DNA of 64,000 bases, from positions 62,001 to 126,000 of the forward strand of contig CAMDMA010000001.1 of NCBI GenBank assembly GCA_945902075.1, read 5' to 3'. This DNA comes from Candidatus Kuenenia stuttgartensis (lineage in GTDB: Bacteria; Planctomycetota; Phycisphaerae; Phycisphaerales; SM1A02). The notes under the pieces were generated by a model, which was given only the letters and a program-made list of their open reading frames with translations, was not told the origin of the DNA and did not search any database. Positions 10,081 to 19,666 of the stretch are shown here, in pieces. Numbering within the stretch: position 1 is the stretch's first letter; each line of letters opens with the position of its first letter. Made by a program: the position numbers and the translations under genes.

Positions 10081-10129
10081 TCAAGCATCCGACACAAGCC
10101 TCCGACACAAGCATCCGACACAAGCATCC
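10081..10129. repeat. Short imperfect minisatellite (about 13-bp unit, CAAGCATCCGACA) just before a start codon
   Basis: caagcatccgacacaagcctccgacacaagcatccgacacaagcatcc, immediately upstream of ATG 10130. Confidence 0.75.
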
Positions 10130-11176
10130 ATGTCAAATCACACGCTCGCCGTCCTCCTTTCGACCGCGGTATTACTCCCAGCGCAGTTCACTTTGTGTGC
10201 AGCCGCCGATTCCTTCTCCGTGCACCAATCCGCGCCCGCGCTCGACCGTTGGAACTACCCCTTCAATCCCACGCCGGGCTCGCGCATCGTTGCATCAACT
10301 TTTGGGAATGAAGCCGGCAGCGCGCTCTTCGATAATCGTGACGGTCAGTTCATCGTCGGTTTCAATACTGGCGCCGAGGTCCCAGTCGGGCAAGGTGCTC
10401 CGAACTACAACATTACTGCCTGCACGGTCGAGATCACTGTCGCGAATGATTTCGTCGTCGAGTACGACCGAACGGTCGATCCCTTCACGGCGTTTCTCCG
10501 GCCTGATGATCCGGCGTATGTTGAAGATTCCGACCCCGGACAACCAATCGAACTCTACGGGACCGGCTTCCGCAATGGCTTTTCTCGCGCCGACTGGGTC
10601 GAGACGAGTCCGTTCACGGTGAGCGGTTTGAATGCGCTGAATCCCCGCGTGCGCAATGCGTTTCCGATCGTGGTTGACGCGGGTGGCGCGTGGGTTGATG
10701 TCTCAAACTCGGTACGCGATCGTTGGACACCCGCCCCGTTTGCCGTGGGTGAAATCGACGGGCTCAAGCCTGGCTCATTGATCGCGGCTGGATCGGTCAT
10801 GCGATTCACGCTTGATGTTGCACGCGCAGACGTGCAGTCGTTTCTCCGCGATTCTGTCGAGAGCGGAAAGTTGCGCCTCACGATTTGCTCGCTGACGAAG
10901 GTTGTCCAACAGGGCGGGAACTATCCGCAGTTTTATTGCCGCGAGAACCCAATCGTCACCGCGACGGGCATCGGCGACGCAACGCTCTCGCTTGAGGGAA
11001 CGATCGGTTCGTGCGGCGCAGCTGACCTCGATTGCGACGGGATAGTTGGCGCGGCGGACCTTTCACTTCTGCTTTCCGCCTGGGGAATGAACGGTGCAGG
11101 CGACCTCGACGACGATGGATTCGTCGGCGCAGCGGATCTCTCGCTGCTGTTGGCCGCCTGGGGCACCACGGCCTGA
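10130..11176 (+). CDS. Secreted protein with C-terminal GC-rich dockerin-like / EF-hand repeat
   Basis: Signal peptide MSNHTLAVLLSTAVLLPAQFTLCAAA; C-terminus ADLDCDGIVGAADLSLLLSAWG...DLDDDGFVGAADLSLLLAAWG. Confidence 0.8.
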   Translation: MSNHTLAVLLSTAVLLPAQFTLCAAADSFSVHQSAPALDRWNYPFNPTPGSRIVASTFGNEAGSALFDNRDGQFIVGFNTGAEVPVGQGAPNYNITACTVEITVANDFVVEYDRTVDPFTAFLRPDDPAYVEDSDPGQPIELYGTGFRNGFSRADWVETSPFTVSGLNALNPRVRNAFPIVVDAGGAWVDVSNSVRDRWTPAPFAVGEIDGLKPGSLIAAGSVMRFTLDVARADVQSFLRDSVESGKLRLTICSLTKVVQQGGNYPQFYCRENPIVTATGIGDATLSLEGTIGSCGAADLDCDGIVGAADLSLLLSAWGMNGAGDLDDDGFVGAADLSLLLAAWGTTA

Positions 11177-11203
11177 CCTCGCCTCGAAGGCGTGAGCTCA
11201 GGC
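11171..11203. terminator. Hairpin between convergent genes, possible bidirectional terminator
   Basis: gcctgacctcgcctcgaaggcgtgagctcaggc folds (GCCTGA/TCAGGC, inner CTC/GAG and GCCT/AGGC); no clear U-tract. Confidence 0.4.
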
Positions 11204-11205
11204 GC

Positions 11206-11505
11206 TTATCCGAGCCGAGGGCTTGGCCGAGCATAGACCGGCGCGAGCCGACGCCGTACTCGCTCTGCGATGCTCTCAAGCATCCGCTCAACTTCCGTCG
11301 TTGCGATTTCAAGTACCGCGGCGATTTCATGCACCGTCAGTTCCTCGGTGTATCGCAGCATGAGCACGAGACGCTCGCGTCGCGTGAGTTCACGGGTGAG
11401 TTCGTTCACGATTGTGCCATGCCGAGTGGTAGGAATCGCCGAAGCCTCGCTGACGACTCCGCTCGCATGACCTAGGGCGACCTTCGCTGGATCCTTGCGC
11501 GTCAT
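11206..11505 (-). CDS. Small stand-alone sigma-70 region 4-like helix-turn-helix protein
   Basis: LTRRERLVLMLRYTEELTVHEIAAVLEIATTEVERMLESIAERVRRRL resembles sigma region 4; no region 2 in this ORF. Confidence 0.7.
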   Translation of the reverse strand: MTRKDPAKVALGHASGVVSEASAIPTTRHGTIVNELTRELTRRERLVLMLRYTEELTVHEIAAVLEIATTEVERMLESIAERVRRRLAPVYARPSPRLG

Positions 11506-11581
11506 AACCCGTCCCTTCTGCCGTCATCCATGACGACAGGGGGAGCATACACCGGAACAGACTTCGTGTGCCCGGCGAACA

Positions 11582-12829
11582 TCAACCGGCAATCACCTTC
11601 GCAACCGAGAAAAGCGGTAGAAGGAGCGCAATGGCAACTGCGCCAAGAACCGAGCCGAACACGAGAATGAGCACCGGCTCGATCAAACTTGTTGCCTGTT
11701 TCAGCGCTGTTTCGAGATCTTCCTCAGAGAAATCAGCCGCGCGCGCGAGCACCTCGGCAAGGCGACCAGTGCGCTCGCCCGCCGCGACCATCGACACCAC
11801 TGTTGGCGGCAGAAGAGTCTCCGCGCGGAGTGCCTCGACGAGCGAGCCGCCATCACGAAGTTTGAGATCAATCGCATCCCAAAACGCCAAGGCAATCGGA
11901 CTTCGAGAGAGGCCTCGACAGATCGCGATGGCGTCGAGGAGATGAATCCCGCTCGCAAGCAAGGTTCCCAATGTCCGGCACGACACCGCAACGAACGCCA
12001 GTCGTGCCAATCGCCCGATGACTGGCAGGCCAAAGCGCACACGATCGACGAATCCGGACCACGCCGATGAACGCACAAAGAACGAGATCGCAACGCATGC
12101 CACCACAAGCGCAAGCCCGATTGCAATGCCATTTGTTCGAATTGCATCACTCGCACCAAGCAAGATCTTCGTAGGAAGCGGAAGCTCAGCACCGCGATCA
12201 CTATAAATCTTTGCAAACCGTGGCAGTACGAACACTAAGAGTGCGACCACGACGACAACTCCGGCACCGAGCATGAAAAATGGATAGGTGGCTGCCGCGC
12301 GCAACTGTCGTGTGAGCCGATCGCTGCGCTGAAGGTGCTCCGCTGCGCGAAGGAGCATGGGACCAAGTTGACCCGTCGACTCCGCCGCGCGCGCGAGCGC
12401 GACAACGATCGTGGGAACCTCTCGTCCGCGCCGCGTAAATGCTGTTGAAAGTGGAATTCCCGACTCAACATCTGCCGCAAGTGCCGCGACGAAAGGTCGA
12501 AACTCAGGGCGTACGCCCTCCTGGGCTGCGGCTGCGAGCGCTTCCGAAATCGGGACTCCGGCGTCCGACATCGTCCCGAGGTGGCGACACAGTGCGGCGA
12601 GATCCCCTCGCCGTGCTCGGTTCGCACGCGATGTCGATGCGACGCGAGCGTCGGCAGCGATGGCTTCGTCGCGTCCGATCGCAAGTACCGTCTTTCCCTC
12701 ACTTCGTAACTTTCGTGCCACATCGTGCGGGGATGCTGCCGAAAGCGTACCGACCGACTCGCGACCATCCGCATCAATTGCGCGGTAAGCGAAAGTCGCA
12801 CGAGGTTCGTTTCGGACTTCAGTGGACAT
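11582..12829 (-). CDS. Type II secretion / type IV pilus inner-membrane platform protein GspF/PilC
   Basis: FAYRAIDADGRESVGTL N-terminus, two T2SSF domains, GERTGRLAEVLARAADFSEEDLETALKQATSLIEPVLILVFG. Confidence 0.92.
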   Translation of the reverse strand: MSTEVRNEPRATFAYRAIDADGRESVGTLSAASPHDVARKLRSEGKTVLAIGRDEAIAADARVASTSRANRARRGDLAALCRHLGTMSDAGVPISEALAAAAQEGVRPEFRPFVAALAADVESGIPLSTAFTRRGREVPTIVVALARAAESTGQLGPMLLRAAEHLQRSDRLTRQLRAAATYPFFMLGAGVVVVVALLVFVLPRFAKIYSDRGAELPLPTKILLGASDAIRTNGIAIGLALVVACVAISFFVRSSAWSGFVDRVRFGLPVIGRLARLAFVAVSCRTLGTLLASGIHLLDAIAICRGLSRSPIALAFWDAIDLKLRDGGSLVEALRAETLLPPTVVSMVAAGERTGRLAEVLARAADFSEEDLETALKQATSLIEPVLILVFGSVLGAVAIALLLPLFSVAKVIAG

Positions 12830-12856
12830 GGAGTCTCTCCCTGCGTGCGAAGCCCC

Positions 12857-14590
12857 TTAGGACGCAGTCGCCAGCACGACTTCCTCAAACGTGGTCTGCC
12901 CTTCTCGAACCTTCTCAAATCCATCTGCGCGCATCGCACGATGGCCAGCTGCACGCGCGGTCTGCGCCAGTTCTTGAAGCGAAGCCCCGCGAGCAACCGC
13001 GGCAGTGAAAGACTCGTCTGGGATAAGTAACTCGAAGACACCAATTCGACCGGCGAATCCGCTACCACGACATCGAGCACAACCAGCGCCGCGCGAAAAC
13101 ACGGAGCATGTTCCAGCGACAGCCTCAACTTCGGCGCGCACATGGGATTCAGGCTCGAAACTTTCACGACAATGTGGACAGATACGCCGCACAAGCCGCT
13201 GCGCCAACACACCGCGAACCACAGCAGCAACGAGATACGGCTCAACGCCGACATTCACGAGTCGCGTAATCGCACTGATGGAGTCGTTGGTGTGAAGCGT
13301 CGAAAATACAAGATGCCCCGTAAGCGCGGCCTGAACCGCGGTCGTCGCTGTCTCGTTATCGCGAATCTCACCAACCATCACAATATCTGGGTCTTGACGC
13401 AACATAGCTCGGAGTGCAGCTGCGAAGGTGAACCCCGCCCGCTCATTGACTTGAAACTGATTTACTCCGGGAAGCGTTGCTTCAATCGGATCCTCAACGG
13501 TCGAGATGTTGCGCTCCGCACCATTGAGGCTCGCGAGTACTGAGTACAGCGTCGTCGACTTTCCGCTTCCAGTCGGTCCGGTGACGAGCGCGATTCCATT
13601 TGGTCGCGCGATGACATCCTTCCAACGTTCGAGGATCTGCGTCCCCATGCCAAGTCGCTCGAGCGGCACAAGTGAGGCACGGCTGTCGATGATTCGGATG
13701 ACAACCTTTTCACCGTGGCGGCCTGGCATCGTCGAAACGCGCAAATCGATGGGACGACCCTCAAGCATCACATGAATGTCACCGTCTTGAGGAAGTCGGC
13801 GCTCGGAAATATCAAGCCCAGCCATGATCTTGATGCGACTCGCGATTGCAGCCGCCATTTTCCAAGGCGGATCGACTTTCTCAAACAGCCGACCGTCTAT
13901 GCGAAACCGGATCCGAAGTCGCCGATCACCAGGCTCGACATGAATGTCGCTTGCTCCCTCATGCACTGCACTCCACAAAAGCCAATTGACCGTCTTCACA
14001 ACTGGCGAATATCCCGCGAGATCACGCAGGTCTTCAATCTCTGCGACCTCACGTTCCACCACACTAAATGATTGCTCGTCCACATTTCCCACGATGTCGT
14101 CGATCACGAACACATTCGCCGCGGGCACGTACGCCTCAAGCGCCGCTCGGATCTCGCACGCCGTTGTCGCAACGATCTGTACCGACTTCGATGTACGGCG
14201 ACGGATTTCCTCGAAGAGATAGAGATTTGCAGGCTCCGCAACCGCTACGGTGAGCACGTCGCGAACAAGAAACAGCGGCAACACCAGGTGCTCAAGAAGA
14301 TATTCCCGAGGAAGAACTTCAAGCACCTTTGGATCAGCAATGCGCGCAATGTCGCGAGCAAACGGAATACCGTAGCTCTCTGCGACCGCTTCCATCACAT
14401 CGTGATCCGTGACGAAACCAAGTTCTACGAGCGTCTCTCCGAGCAGTCGGCGGTGCCCTTTCTCCTTCTGGTGCTCAAGCGCGTCGCCGAGTTGCTTTGG
14501 CGTGATGAGTCCGCGACCGATGAGCATCTCGCCAAGCTGAAGTCGCGGCAAGCGGTCAACAATTGCTTGATGTCGTGGGAGTGCTCCCAT
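12857..14590 (-). CDS. Type II secretion / type IV pilus assembly ATPase GspE/PilB with N-terminal MshEN-like domain
   Basis: LGEMLIGRGLITPKQLGDALEHQ...LGETLVELGFV; Walker A GPTGSGKSTTLY, Asp-box, RAMLRQDPDIVMVGEIRD, C..C zinc motifs. Confidence 0.95.
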   Translation of the reverse strand: MGALPRHQAIVDRLPRLQLGEMLIGRGLITPKQLGDALEHQKEKGHRRLLGETLVELGFVTDHDVMEAVAESYGIPFARDIARIADPKVLEVLPREYLLEHLVLPLFLVRDVLTVAVAEPANLYLFEEIRRRTSKSVQIVATTACEIRAALEAYVPAANVFVIDDIVGNVDEQSFSVVEREVAEIEDLRDLAGYSPVVKTVNWLLWSAVHEGASDIHVEPGDRRLRIRFRIDGRLFEKVDPPWKMAAAIASRIKIMAGLDISERRLPQDGDIHVMLEGRPIDLRVSTMPGRHGEKVVIRIIDSRASLVPLERLGMGTQILERWKDVIARPNGIALVTGPTGSGKSTTLYSVLASLNGAERNISTVEDPIEATLPGVNQFQVNERAGFTFAAALRAMLRQDPDIVMVGEIRDNETATTAVQAALTGHLVFSTLHTNDSISAITRLVNVGVEPYLVAAVVRGVLAQRLVRRICPHCRESFEPESHVRAEVEAVAGTCSVFSRGAGCARCRGSGFAGRIGVFELLIPDESFTAAVARGASLQELAQTARAAGHRAMRADGFEKVREGQTTFEEVVLATAS

Positions 14591-14593
14591 CGG

Positions 14594-14929
14594 TTACCTC
14601 ATACTCCGTGCTGCGAGTTCCACACTCTCCGCGCATTCAAAACGGTCAGAGAGCCGCGTCAGTCGGATTGCTTCACGCACTGCATGCTGCGGCGCAACGA
14701 GACGAAGCGCGCCACCGAGCCGTGTCGTTTCCTCAGCAAGCCAAAGAAGACACTCGAGCGCAGCACTGTCGGCGAGCGTGACATTCGCGACATCAAGCAC
14801 GATGCTTCGAGCGCCATGCACAAACCGATCGCTGACTGTTCGGCGGAGCGCATCGGCGCCGTCCGACGCAAACTCTCCGCTCGCAATAACCAGTGCGACG
14901 GGTCCGTGTTCCTCCCAGGAGATCTTCAT
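14594..14929 (-). CDS. STAS-domain protein (anti-sigma factor antagonist-like)
   Basis: ARSIVLDVANVTLADSAALECLLWLAEET resembles the SpoIIAA-type phospho-serine loop. Confidence 0.75.
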   Translation of the reverse strand: MKISWEEHGPVALVIASGEFASDGADALRRTVSDRFVHGARSIVLDVANVTLADSAALECLLWLAEETTRLGGALRLVAPQHAVREAIRLTRLSDRFECAESVELAARSMR

Positions 14930-16560
14930 GCTGCCTCCCCGAGTCTTCGGAGGTTTCGAATACCGATGCTGTCGATCGAAAGGGGCTCACGACTCGAAGC
15001 ATCAACGGCATCCAGGCTCGACGCATCACCCGATCCAGACGCAGCACAATCTTCCAAACCGACGTCATAGGTCGAGAGATCAAGTCGAAGAAAATGAGCC
15101 AAGAAAGTTGGATCAAACTGCGAGCCACCGAGCTTTGACATTTCGTTCAACACCTCGCTGCGACCGAGCTTCGCTCGGTAGGTTCGATTTGAACTCATCG
15201 CGTCAAATGTGTCCGCGATCGCAATGATGCGTGCAGCGACAGGAATTGTGTCGCCAGCCAATTCATGCGGGTACCCCCTGCCATCGAACCGCTCATGGTG
15301 ATGTAATACTCCATCAAGAACCGGTTCAAATCGCGGAATATCGCGGAGAATGCGCCACCCAATCACCGGGTGCTGCTTCACCTGACCGTACTCCTCATTC
15401 GTCAGCTTTCCTTGCTTTCGAAGCGCTGTTTCAGGCACACCAATCTTGCCAACATCATGGACGAGTCCAGAGATGTAAATATGCTTTACATCAGCCGCAG
15501 ACAAACCCGCTGCCATGGCAATCTGGCGGGAGAGAAGCGCGACGCGCTGAGAATGTCCACGGGTGTAGGGATCCTTCGCGTCAATGGCAGAGACGAGTGC
15601 GGAGAGGGCGCCAATGAACATGCGATCAAGATCGCGATAGAGCCGCGCATTATCGATAAATACGGACAGGTTTCCCGCTGCCGTTTCGACGAGTGTTCGT
15701 TCGCAATTTGACATCGCGCAGTCACCAACCCTCCGGTCACCAGCCGCGAGGACGCCGAAGTACTCGCCTTCGCGCCGTACGGGCGCAAGAACAAGATCGG
15801 TTCCCACAACCGCCGCGCTTTGAGGCGTTTGCACTGCGCCAAGTAGTTGCTCGGCAAGCGTGATATCCGCACCGCTCACGAGGAGTGACCCTGGTTCGAC
15901 ATCGAGTATTGCGGCAGCAGATCCATCGACGCGCAGCGCCGTCCATCGACATCCGAGGGTGTGCCGCACTTCATCAAGCGTGCGACGTGCGAATTCGCGG
16001 GGAGAAGTGCCGACCGCCATCTCATTTGAAAGCGAGTGGAGAAGGTGAAGTTCCTCCCAGGCCGTACTGAGTTGTGCACCAGCCTCGAGACCCGCGAGGC
16101 GCTCACTTTCGCTGCGAGCAAGTGCGCTCACAACATTGGCAAATCGGCCACTGGTGCGACGATCCCATGGCGGCAATGACCGCAACAGCGTTCGCGCGAT
16201 ACGTGCGTCAATGCCTGCGCGTTGCGCAAGGATATCCAGCGTTTCGCCTTCGATTCCCTCGTCAAGCAACGTCACTGCAACGAATCGTCCACCTGCGAGC
16301 AGCCTCGGGAGCCGTACAGGAACAACAAGCATCCCAAACATGGGCTCCGTCGCAGATTCGCTTCCAACAGATAAGCGCGCAACTGCCCTTGCAATAAAGC
16401 TGCGAGCGTAAGGCGACGCGCACAACGAGCGCATGAGAAACAGTGTGTCGGTTTCGAACGGATCACTCGCCACCGAATCCGCCGGTAGCAGCACACCGCC
16501 GACATCTCTGAGCGATAGCGCGAGTCCAGCGAGTCGATGCTCCGTGCTTTCGATCGTCAT
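14926..16560 (-). CDS. HD-GYP domain phosphodiesterase with GAF-like sensory region
   Basis: LVHDVGKIGVPE...HPVIGWRIL...LHHHERFDGRGYPHEL...ARIIAIADTFDAM: canonical HD-GYP motifs. Confidence 0.92.
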   Translation of the reverse strand: MTIESTEHRLAGLALSLRDVGGVLLPADSVASDPFETDTLFLMRSLCASPYARSFIARAVARLSVGSESATEPMFGMLVVPVRLPRLLAGGRFVAVTLLDEGIEGETLDILAQRAGIDARIARTLLRSLPPWDRRTSGRFANVVSALARSESERLAGLEAGAQLSTAWEELHLLHSLSNEMAVGTSPREFARRTLDEVRHTLGCRWTALRVDGSAAAILDVEPGSLLVSGADITLAEQLLGAVQTPQSAAVVGTDLVLAPVRREGEYFGVLAAGDRRVGDCAMSNCERTLVETAAGNLSVFIDNARLYRDLDRMFIGALSALVSAIDAKDPYTRGHSQRVALLSRQIAMAAGLSAADVKHIYISGLVHDVGKIGVPETALRKQGKLTNEEYGQVKQHPVIGWRILRDIPRFEPVLDGVLHHHERFDGRGYPHELAGDTIPVAARIIAIADTFDAMSSNRTYRAKLGRSEVLNEMSKLGGSQFDPTFLAHFLRLDLSTYDVGLEDCAASGSGDASSLDAVDASSREPLSIDSIGIRNLRRLGEAA

Positions 16561-16958
16561 GCCACACGAACCTTTCGTTCCAGCAGCGCCTCGACCTCTG
16601 ACAAGAGTGCACGCGGCGAGAATGGTTTGTGGACGACGCGAGCAATGTTGGCACTATCCGCCTCTCCTTCTCGAAGGAGATGCCCGCGCGCGGTGAGCAT
16701 GAGAATTGGAATGTGCAAAAGCTGCGGATCGGCAGCCATCGCGGTCGCCAACTCGAGCCCCGACATCGCGGGCATTTGAAGATCTGTCACGACCAAATCG
16801 ACCGGATGGTCCTTAAGTATCGCGAACGCTTCATCGCCATCGCTCGCGGCTTCAACTTCGAAACCAGCGTTACGCAGCTTCAAAGCAACGACCTGCACGA
16901 TGTGTGCCTCATCATCAACGACGAGGATGCGTGCGGTGTTGAATGTTTGATTCTGCAT
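16557..16958 (-). CDS. Response regulator receiver (REC) protein
   Basis: ILVVDDEAHIVQVVALKL...DLVVTDLQMPAMSG...ILMLTA...VHKPFSP. Confidence 0.95.
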   Translation of the reverse strand: MQNQTFNTARILVVDDEAHIVQVVALKLRNAGFEVEAASDGDEAFAILKDHPVDLVVTDLQMPAMSGLELATAMAADPQLLHIPILMLTARGHLLREGEADSANIARVVHKPFSPRALLSEVEALLERKVRVA

Positions 16959-16961
16959 GTT

Positions 16962-18326
16962 TCACGCTGCCTTTCGACCCACCTGCTCCATCGGGATCGC
17001 GAACCAAAAGCGCGATCCCTGACCCACTTCGGAATCAACCCCAATTTGACCGCCATGCATTGCTTCGACAATATTGCGACAGAGGTTGAGACCGAGTCCG
17101 GTACCTTTCGCAAACTTTTCGTGGGTATCGACTCGATAGAACTTGCCAAACAAACGCGGCATGGCGTGGACTGGCACACCAAGGCCGTTATCGCGCACAG
17201 AGACGACAACAGATCTCGCAAGGTTGTCGATGTCAATTTCGACTGCGACTCGTCCGCCATCCGGTGTGTACTTCAACGCATTGGAAAGAAGGTTGAGTAA
17301 GACCTGCTTCAATAGCCCCCGATCCGCTGAGACAGTCGCGCCTCGCACGGAGCGGGAAATCGAAAGGGCAATGTGTCGGCGATTGGCTTCACTCTGTTGT
17401 TCCGCGACGCATTCGGAAGAAAGCGCGGCAAGGTCGACATCTCCTAGGTCCGCGCGTGCCATGCCGCTTTCGATACGTTCGATATCAAGCATCTGATCAA
17501 CGAGTGCGACCAACCGATCCGTCTCCGTAAGAATGATCCGCGCAAACTCCACGCGTTGCGCATCATCTGAAACTTCGCAGTCAGCGAGCATTTCCGCGGA
17601 GGCGCGCAAGGAACTCAGTGGTGTGCGCAGTTCGTGATTTGCTTTGGCGACGAATTCGTCCTTGATGCGATCTGTCTCTCGCTCGACCCGTACATCGCGC
17701 ACAACAATCGATGCGAGCCGTTCTTCGCTCCCTCCGATGTTTGCGATGTGGATAACGACGGGCGTGAGCCCGGGATCACGTAACGCACACTCGATGCGGC
17801 GTCGCTCGGTTCCTCCGGCGGCGACGACACCAGTAACGGCCCGCATGACCATCGGTGGTAAGGATTCGATCGCATGTCGGGTGCCAGCGATTGCTGCGCG
17901 CTCGCCAAGCATGGCCCTCGCCGATGCATTCGCGAAGCGGGTTTCGCCATGAAGATCAACGAGTACGACCGCGTCGCCGAGCGCATCGAGCAATTTCGTT
18001 CGTTCGCCAGAACGAATTTCAATCGCCTTCGAGCGCAACACCTCGTCGTGAGCCAACGAAGATGTTGATGCGGCTCGCAATCCGTCCGATTCGGCTGCGC
18101 CCCTCGCGGTCGCGGTCGGTCCAAACATCAAGGTGCTCGCAGCTCCGATTGCAGCCCCAGCCACCGCCGTGAGCCACGGCTGGATCACCCCGTCGCTCAG
18201 CGCAGCAGCGATCCCTGCAAGGACCATCGACGCGCCAATAGCGACAATCGGAACACCTGATCGAACGATCTCCGGTTCCGCAGACGCGGCCGCATCACCC
18301 CGAGGATTTCGTTCAGTTTGAGTCAT
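16962..18326 (-). CDS. Membrane sensor histidine kinase (PAS + HisKA + HATPase)
   Basis: FVAKANHELRTPLSSLRASAEML; NLLSNALKYTPDGG; VRDNGLGVP; GTGLGLNLCRNIVEAMHGG; N-terminal TM helices. Confidence 0.95.
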   Translation of the reverse strand: MTQTERNPRGDAAASAEPEIVRSGVPIVAIGASMVLAGIAAALSDGVIQPWLTAVAGAAIGAASTLMFGPTATARGAAESDGLRAASTSSLAHDEVLRSKAIEIRSGERTKLLDALGDAVVLVDLHGETRFANASARAMLGERAAIAGTRHAIESLPPMVMRAVTGVVAAGGTERRRIECALRDPGLTPVVIHIANIGGSEERLASIVVRDVRVERETDRIKDEFVAKANHELRTPLSSLRASAEMLADCEVSDDAQRVEFARIILTETDRLVALVDQMLDIERIESGMARADLGDVDLAALSSECVAEQQSEANRRHIALSISRSVRGATVSADRGLLKQVLLNLLSNALKYTPDGGRVAVEIDIDNLARSVVVSVRDNGLGVPVHAMPRLFGKFYRVDTHEKFAKGTGLGLNLCRNIVEAMHGGQIGVDSEVGQGSRFWFAIPMEQVGRKAA

Positions 18327-18359
18327 GATGGAACGCCTCAGTTTCAGGCGCGAAGCCAG

Positions 18360-19577
18360 TCATTCCGCTTCCGCAACTGCGAAAGCGCGTCGGGCAATCG
18401 ACGAGTTTGGATCAAGTTTGAGTGCCTCAGCCATGATCTCAAGGCCCTCTTTCGACTTCCCGGCGTACTGCAGTGCGAGTCCAAGGGCAACAAGTGATTC
18501 GATACTTTTTGGTGCACGCACGACTGCGAGCCGGTGCCAGCGCACAGCTTCGTCGAATCGTCCATTGCGCTCCGCAACAATTCCACGCAGCGTGTATCCA
18601 GCTGCGTCGCTCGAGAGTAGTGCGACCAAACGGTCAGCCGCCTGCTCGGCCCGCGGGAGATCATTGCTTGCGACCGCAGATGTGGCGAGATCACGCCACG
18701 CCTCTGCATCTTCCGGATACGCGCGCGTTTGATCGGTAAATACCATTCGAGCTTCGCTCATCCGACCGAGCATCGCGAGAGAGCGACCTTCGTTTCGATA
18801 GACATCATTCGGAATCTCTTGCCTTCGGCCCGTGGTATCTCGAGCAGCAAGCGATCGTTGTCGACGCGCAGCATCGAGACAAGCCTGCCATTCACCCGCA
18901 CTGAAGTATGCCGAAACAAGCTTCTCCGCAAGAAGTGGCGCCTCTGCATCAATCACCAGGGCGCGTTCGTAACTTCGAGCAGCCGATGGGTAGTCCTGAT
19001 TGAGCATCGAGATCTCGCCGAGGAGTTCGTGCATCGCAGCGTTATGTTCGAAATGAGCAAGCTTGGGAAGAAGCAGCATTCGCGCATCATCAAGCCGTCG
19101 CTCCGCGATCATCACCTCCGCGGCGGCTAGAAAGTATGCCACTCGGTCGGGTGCTAGTTCTGCCGCCTTGGTGTAGTCCTCCACGGCTTTCGCACTCTCG
19201 CTCCAACGCTGATGGACAATGCCGCGGTAGTAATACGGATCTGCAAGTGTCGGATCGCATTCGATCGCCTTTGCAAATGCTTCGAGAGATCGATCAAGCC
19301 GCTTCGCCTCAAGCTCAATTCGGCCAAGGAGCGACCAATACCGTGCTTCCTTGTCGCTACGAGCAATTGCTGACCCAATCTCTTTCCGAGCTTTTTCAAT
19401 CTCGCCGGATTCGAATGCCTGCTGGGCTTGGTCATAATTGACAACACTCGTCGTGCGGCGAAAGCGCTCATCCGCCTCGCGCCGCGCCTCAAGTCCACTG
19501 GTTCGCGGCGCACATGCAGTTCCAACCCCAATAAGGAGTATGGTCGAAATCAAGGCAGTTGCAGTTTGCGTGCGCAT
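18360..19577 (-). CDS. TPR-repeat lipoprotein
   Basis: Lipobox VGTACAP; several TPR units, e.g. AFAKAIECDPTLADPYYYRGIVHQRW. Confidence 0.85.
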   Translation of the reverse strand: MRTQTATALISTILLIGVGTACAPRTSGLEARREADERFRRTTSVVNYDQAQQAFESGEIEKARKEIGSAIARSDKEARYWSLLGRIELEAKRLDRSLEAFAKAIECDPTLADPYYYRGIVHQRWSESAKAVEDYTKAAELAPDRVAYFLAAAEVMIAERRLDDARMLLLPKLAHFEHNAAMHELLGEISMLNQDYPSAARSYERALVIDAEAPLLAEKLVSAYFSAGEWQACLDAARRQRSLAARDTTGRRQEIPNDVYRNEGRSLAMLGRMSEARMVFTDQTRAYPEDAEAWRDLATSAVASNDLPRAEQAADRLVALLSSDAAGYTLRGIVAERNGRFDEAVRWHRLAVVRAPKSIESLVALGLALQYAGKSKEGLEIMAEALKLDPNSSIARRAFAVAEAE

Positions 19578-19666
19578 GGTGTTCCTTTGTGCAGAGACTC
19601 GAACGAAACCGCGCCCTCTTCGGGCGCGGCGTCGTGTGCAATAGTGTTTCGGCTTTTTTCAGCGGG

